A DNA stretch of 64,000 nt from Brachyhypopomus gauderio (lineage: Eukaryota; Chordata; Actinopteri; Gymnotiformes; Hypopomidae): contig NC_135211.1 in NCBI RefSeq assembly GCF_052324685.1, forward strand, positions 7,732,386-7,796,385, written 5' to 3'. The position numbers and the translations under genes were made by a program. Below are positions 59,734-64,000 of this stretch, piece after piece. The notes beneath the pieces are model-generated. The model ran no database searches. It was not told where the DNA came from and saw only the letters and a program-made list of their open reading frames with translations. Position 1 is the stretch's first letter; the number at the start of each line of letters is the position of its first letter.

Positions 59734-59815
59734 GGTAGCGTGGCCGAGTGGTCTAAGGCGCTGGATTTAAGCTCCATTCTCGTCGGAGGCGTGGGTTCAA
59801 ATCCCACCGCTACCA
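59734..59815 (+). tRNA. tRNA-Leu-TAA: tRNA-Leu(UAA), unit 77, GTCG variable loop
   Basis: Copy of unit 64. TTTT stop at 59823-59826. Confidence 0.9.
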
Positions 59816-60517
59816 AGTGGAGTTTTACAAACACTCACGGTCAGTTGTGCCCCTGCCAAATCACTTGTCTATGTGAAAAGAAGAAAACGAGTAGCGAAAA
59901 GAAAGAAGAAGCAGCAACTCATCCATCATCAAGTCATCCTTTCCAAGTCCCTTTAAATGCCATCTGCAGGGGTTTTAACTTGCTGTTCATATTTTTGTTG
60001 CTTAATATTTCATATAGCTAAATGATATGCAAGTCATTTATGACACATAAGCAGCAGCAATCCACTCAAGATGGGCCTTTTAATTATCCAAGGAGTTCAA
60101 GCAGGTATGTCAAAATGGGAACAGTGCTGTGTCCCTCCAAGAAAACAACTTGATACAAGTATGCTATGTACACTACCAGATTGTCATGTACTCTGAGTCT
60201 AAGCTGTGAGAATTCATAGCACACCAATAAACCCATGCTGAAATTGGAACATTTGTAATGTGCAGGGTGTTAAAAGGCCGGACGATAAAACGTAAGCGTT
60301 CATCTACTTATTCAGAATGGCAGGAGAAGAAAGAAGATCAAGTAGTGACATATCCTGCCAGGATGCCTTTTGCAAAGTGTTGTATGTGACTGTGTGCTGA
60401 GGCGAGGTTGAAGAGGAAGCTGCTTTTATCAGACTGGAAATGATGATTCTTGCCTCTTCCAATTCAACATAAATTCACCTTCTTTCGTGAAAAAGTCGGC
60501 AAAGACTTCTTTATAGA

Positions 60518-60599
60518 GGTAGCGTGGCCGAGTGGTCTAAGGCGCTGGATTTAAGCTCCATTCTCTTCGGAGGCGTGGGTTCAAATCCCACCGCTACCA
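60518..60599 (+). tRNA. tRNA-Leu-TAA: tRNA-Leu(UAA), unit 78, consensus
   Basis: Copy of unit 65. TTTT stop at 60607-60610. Confidence 0.92.
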
Positions 60600-61301
60600 A
60601 GTGGAGTTTTACAAACACTCACGGTCAGTTGTGCCCCTGCCAAATCACTTGTCTATGTGAAAAGAAGAAAACGAGTAGTGAAAAGAAAGAAGAAGCAGCA
60701 ACTCATCCATCATCAAGTCATCCTTTCCAAGTCCCTTTAAATGCCATCTGCAGGGGTTTTAACTTGCTGTTCATATTTTTGTTGCTTAATATTTCATATA
60801 GCTAAATGATATGCAAGTCATTTATGACACATAAGCAGCAGCAATCCACTCAAGATGGGCCTTTTATTTATCCAAGGAGTTCAAGCATGTATGTCAAAAT
60901 GGGAACGGTGCTGTGTCCCTCCAAGAAAACGACTTGATACAAGTATGCTATGTACACTACCAGATTGTCATGTACTCTGAGTCTAAGCTGTGAGAATTCA
61001 TAGCACACCAATAAACCCATGCTCAAATTGGAACATTTGTAACGTGCAGGGTGTTAAAAGGCCGGACGATAAAACGTAAGCGTTCATCTACTTATTCAGA
61101 ATGGCAGGAGAAGAAAGAAGATCACGTAGTGACATATCCTGCCAGGATGCCTTTTGCAAAGTGTTGTATGTGACTGTGTGCTGAGGCGAGGTTGAAGAGG
61201 AAACTGCTTTTATCAGACTGGAAATGATGATTCTTGCCTCTTCCAATTCAACATAAATTCACCTTCTTTCGTGAAAAAGTCGGCAAAGACTTCTTCATAG
61301 A

Positions 61302-61383
61302 GGTAGCGTGGCCGAGTGGTCTAAGGCGCTGGATTTAAGCTCCATTCTCTTCGGAGGCGTGGGTTCAAATCCCACCGCTACCA
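61302..61383 (+). tRNA. tRNA-Leu-TAA: tRNA-Leu(UAA), unit 79, consensus
   Basis: Copy of unit 66, including the downstream GATGGCCC variant. TTTT stop at 61391-61394. Confidence 0.92.
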
Positions 61384-62085
61384 AGTGGAGTTTTACAAAC
61401 ACTCACGGTCAGTTGTGCCCCTGCCAAATCACTTGTCTATGTGAAAAGAAGAAAACGAGTAGCGAAAAGAAAGAAGAAGCAGCAACTCATCCATCATCAA
61501 GTCATCCTTTCCAAGTCCCTTTAAATGCCATCTGCAGGGGTTTTAACTTGCTGTTCATATTTTTGTTGCTTAATATTTCATATAGCTAAATGATATGCAA
61601 GTCATTAATGACACATAAGCAGCAGCAATCCACTCAAGATGGCCCTTTTAATTATCCAAGGAGTTCAAGCTGGTATGTCAAAATGGGAACGGTGCTGTGT
61701 CCCTCCAAGAAAACGACTTGATACAAATATGCTATGTACACTACCAGATTGTCATGTACTCTGAGTCTAAGCTGTGAGAATTCATAGCACACCAATAAAC
61801 CCATGCTGAAATTGGAACATTTGTAATGTGCAGGGTGTTAAAAGGCCGGACGATAAAACGTAAGCGTTCATCTACTTATTCAGAATGGCAGGAGAAGAAA
61901 GAAGATCAAGTAGTGACATATCCTGCCAGGATGCCTTTTGCAAAGTGTTGTATGTGACTGTGTGCTGAGGCGAGGTTGAAGAGGAAGCTGCTTTTATCAG
62001 ACTGGAAATGATGATTCTTGCCTCTTCCAATTCAACATAAATTCACCTTCTTTCGTGAAAAAGTCGGCAAAGTCTTCTTCATAGA

Positions 62086-62167
62086 GGTAGCGTGGCCGAG
62101 TGGTCTAAGGCGCTGGATTTAAGCTCTGTTCTCTTCGGAGGCGTGGGTTCAAATCCCACCGCTACCA
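62086..62167 (+). tRNA. tRNA-Leu-TAA: tRNA-Leu(UAA), unit 80, U41 and G42
   Basis: The 3' anticodon stem reads TCTGT, giving G29-U41 and U28-G42 wobbles beside C27-U43, so the stem is weak. The spacer has GCCAAGTCAC and TTAACTGGC as in unit 32. TTTT stop at 62175-62178. Confidence 0.78.
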
Positions 62168-62867
62168 AGTGGAGTTTTACAAACACTCACGGTCAGTTGT
62201 GCCCCTGCCAAGTCACTTGTCTATGTGAAAAGAAGAAAACGAGTAGCGAAAAGAAAGAAGAAGCAGCAACTCATCCAACATCGTCATCCTTTCCAAGTCC
62301 CTTTAAATGCCATCTGCAGGGGTTTTAACTGGCTGTTCATATTTTTGTTGCTTAATATTTCATATAGCTAAATGATATGCAAGTCATTAATGACACATAA
62401 GCAGCAGCAATCCACTCAAGATGGGCCTTTTAATTATCCAAGGAGTTCAAGCTGGTATGTCAAAATGGGAACGGTGCTGTGTCCCTCCAAGAAAACGACT
62501 TGATACAAATATGCTATGTACACTACCAGATTGTCATGTACTCTGAGTCTAAGCTGTGAGAATTCATAGCACACCAATAAACCCATGCTGAAATTGGAAC
62601 ATTTGTAATGTGCAGGGTGTTAAAAGGCCGGACGATAAAACGTAAGCGTTCATCTACTTATTCAGAATGGCAGGAGAAGAAAGAAGATCAAGTAGTGACA
62701 TATCCTGCCAGGATGCCTTTTGCAATGTGTTGTATGTGACTGTGTGCTGAGGCGAGGTTGAAGAGGAAGCTGCTTTTATCAGACTGGAAATGATGATTCT
62801 TGCCTCTTCCAATTCAACATAAATTCACCTTCTTTCGTGAAAAAGTCGGCAAAGACTTCTTCATAGA

Positions 62868-62949
62868 GGTAGCGTGGCTGTGTGGTCTAAGGCGCTGCAT
62901 TTAAGCTCCATTCTCGTTCGAGGCGTGGGTTCAAATCCCACCGCTACCA
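62868..62949 (+). tRNA. tRNA-Leu-TAA: tRNA-Leu(UAA), unit 81, decayed (U12, U14, C30)
   Basis: Fourth copy of the unit 26 tRNA, preceded by GCAATGTG as in units 33 and 67. TTTT stop at 62957-62960. Confidence 0.65.
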
Positions 62950-63651
62950 AGTGGAGTTTTACAAACACTCACGGTCAGTTGTGCCCCTGCCAAATCACTT
63001 GTCTATGTGAAAAGAAGAAAACGAGTAGCGAAAAGAAAGAAGAAGCAGCAACTCATCCATCATCAAGTCATCCTTTCCAAGTCCCTTTAAATGCCATCTG
63101 CAGGGGTTTTAACTTGCTGTTCATATTTTTGTTGCTTAATATTTCATATAGCTAAATGATATGCAAGTCATTAATGACACATAAGCAGCAGCAATCCACT
63201 CAAGATGGCCCTTTTAATTATCCAAGGAGTTCAAGCTGGTATGTCAAAATGGGAACGGTGCTGTGTCCCTCCAAGAAAACGACTTGATACAAATATGCTA
63301 TGTACACTACCAGATTGTCATGTACTCTGAGTCTAAGCTGTGAGAATTCATAGCACACCAATAAACCCATGCTGAAATTGGAACATTTGTAATGTGCAGG
63401 GTGTTAAAAGGCCGGACGATAAAACGTAAGCGTTCATCTACTTATTCAGAATGGCAGGAGAAGAAAGAAGATCAAGTAGTGACATATCCTGCCAGGATGC
63501 CTTTTGCAAAGTGTTGTATGTGACTGTGTGCTGAGGCGAGGTTGAAGAGGAAGCTGCTTTTATGAGACTGGAAATGATGATTCTTGCCTCTTCCAATTCA
63601 ACATAAATTCACCTTCTTTCGTGAAAAAGTCGGCAAAGTCTTCTTCATAGA

Positions 63652-63733
63652 GGTAGCGTGGCCGAGTGGTCTAAGGCGCTGGATTTAAGCTCCATTCTCT
63701 TCGGAGGCGTGGGTTCAAATCCCACTGCTACCA
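63652..63733 (+). tRNA. tRNA-Leu-TAA: tRNA-Leu(UAA), unit 82, G7-U66
   Basis: G7-U66 wobble without A7, although the upstream spacer has TTATGAGAC and AAAGTCTTC like the A7-U66 class. TTTT stop at 63741-63744. The window ends within its spacer. Confidence 0.9.
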
Positions 63734-64000
63734 AGTGGAGTTTTACAAACACTCACGGTCAGTTGTGCCCCTGCCAAATCACTTGTCTATGTGAAAAGAA
63801 GAAAACGAGTAGCGAAAAGAAAGAAGAAGCAGCAACTCATCCATCATCGTCATCCTTTCCAAGTCCCTTTAAATGCCATCTGCAGGGGTTTTAACTTGCT
63901 GTTCATATTTTTGTTGCTTAATATTTCATATAGCTAAATGATATGCAAGTCATTAATGACACATAAGCAGCAGCAATCCACTCAAGATGGGCCTTTTAAT
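63734..64000 (+). other. Partial spacer at the window end
   Basis: First 267 bp after unit 82: terminator, purine-rich tract, 782-type CATC allele, start of the AT-rich spacer. No gene seen. Confidence 0.85.

Larger units (their letters stand above)
58167..62085 (+). repeat. 5-unit higher-order repeat, type B, copy 3
   Basis: Matches units 62-66 at +10,189 bp, including GGAACAGTG, AAAACAACTT and ATCACGTAG. The sequence then leaves this register at unit 80. Confidence 0.85.
1..64000 (+). repeat. Tandem array of ~0.78 kb tRNA-Leu units (82 loci, open at both ends)
   Basis: The same monomer repeats head to tail across the entire window, all copies in one orientation, with spacings of 769, 781, 782, 783 or 784 bp between successive tRNAs. 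Units differ mostly by scattered single-base changes, and the same changes recur in blocks. This indicates concerted evolution by unequal crossing over and conversion. No unique sequence interrupts the array. Tandem tDNA arrays are known in animals (for example Xenopus laevis and human chromosome 1). A single-isoacceptor, one-gene-per-unit array this long is less usual. An assembly artefact cannot be excluded from the sequence alone, but the private variants in many units argue against a simple collapsed or stuttered assembly. Confidence 0.98.

Noticed and set aside
1-64000. CRISPR array or rDNA-like repeat
   Set aside because: The period is ~780 bp with variation throughout, not short repeats with unique spacers, and no rRNA sequence is present.
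1-64000. tRNA-derived SINE family
   Set aside because: Copies are strictly head to tail at fixed spacing, without poly(A) or A-rich tails and target-site duplications, so they were amplified as tandem DNA rather than by retroposition.

Overview
The whole 64 kb window is one uninterrupted tandem array of a ~0.78 kb monomer. Each monomer carries a single tRNA-Leu gene on the + strand, giving 82 tRNA loci between 266 and 63,733. I see no unique flanking DNA. The window opens inside a spacer and closes inside a spacer, so the array extends past both ends. I see no protein-coding gene, rRNA, transposase, CRISPR array or other gene family. The short open frames that recur once per unit begin at a GTG inside the tRNA and are not genes.

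The sequence points to a nuclear eukaryotic genome. The tRNA is an 82-nt type II tRNA with canonical internal Pol III promoter boxes, no encoded 3' CCA, and a TTTT terminator 8 nt downstream in every unit. The tRNA body closely resembles the vertebrate nuclear tRNA-Leu(UAG) family as I remember it, so a vertebrate (fish or amphibian would fit a large tDNA array) is the best guess. The species cannot be determined from the window. In 80 of 82 copies the anticodon reads TAA rather than TAG; only units 3 and 9 read TAG.

Layout: each unit is tRNA (82 nt), TTTT terminator, a purine-rich tract, a CATC-rich length-polymorphic site, ~600 bp of AT-rich spacer with no recognisable gene, and a short imperfect hairpin ending 5 bp before the next tRNA. 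Three alleles of the CATC site set the spacings: 769 bp (4 units), 782 bp and 784 bp. A few one-off indels give 781 and 783.

The array has a hierarchical structure. Region 1-16 kb holds the most varied units, with a 6-unit duplication (offset 4,666 bp), a dimer duplication (offset 1,566 bp) and a monomer duplication. Region 16.7-30 kb contains nested duplications of four units (offset 3,130 bp) and seven units (offset 5,478 bp). Region 32.3-64 kb is organised as a 5-unit higher-order repeat (3,918-3,919 bp) in two flavours, A and B, with one copy expanded to 8 units. This is the pattern expected from repeated unequal exchange and gene conversion.

About 23 copies are identical to the consensus tRNA. 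The others fall into a few variant classes that spread with the blocks: a compensated A7-U66 acceptor pair, G7-U66 wobble, A72, C57, T14+C30, A30 and others. Some copies therefore look functional and others look decayed. Unit numbers 1-82 below run left to right, and positions in the tRNA use standard tRNA numbering.
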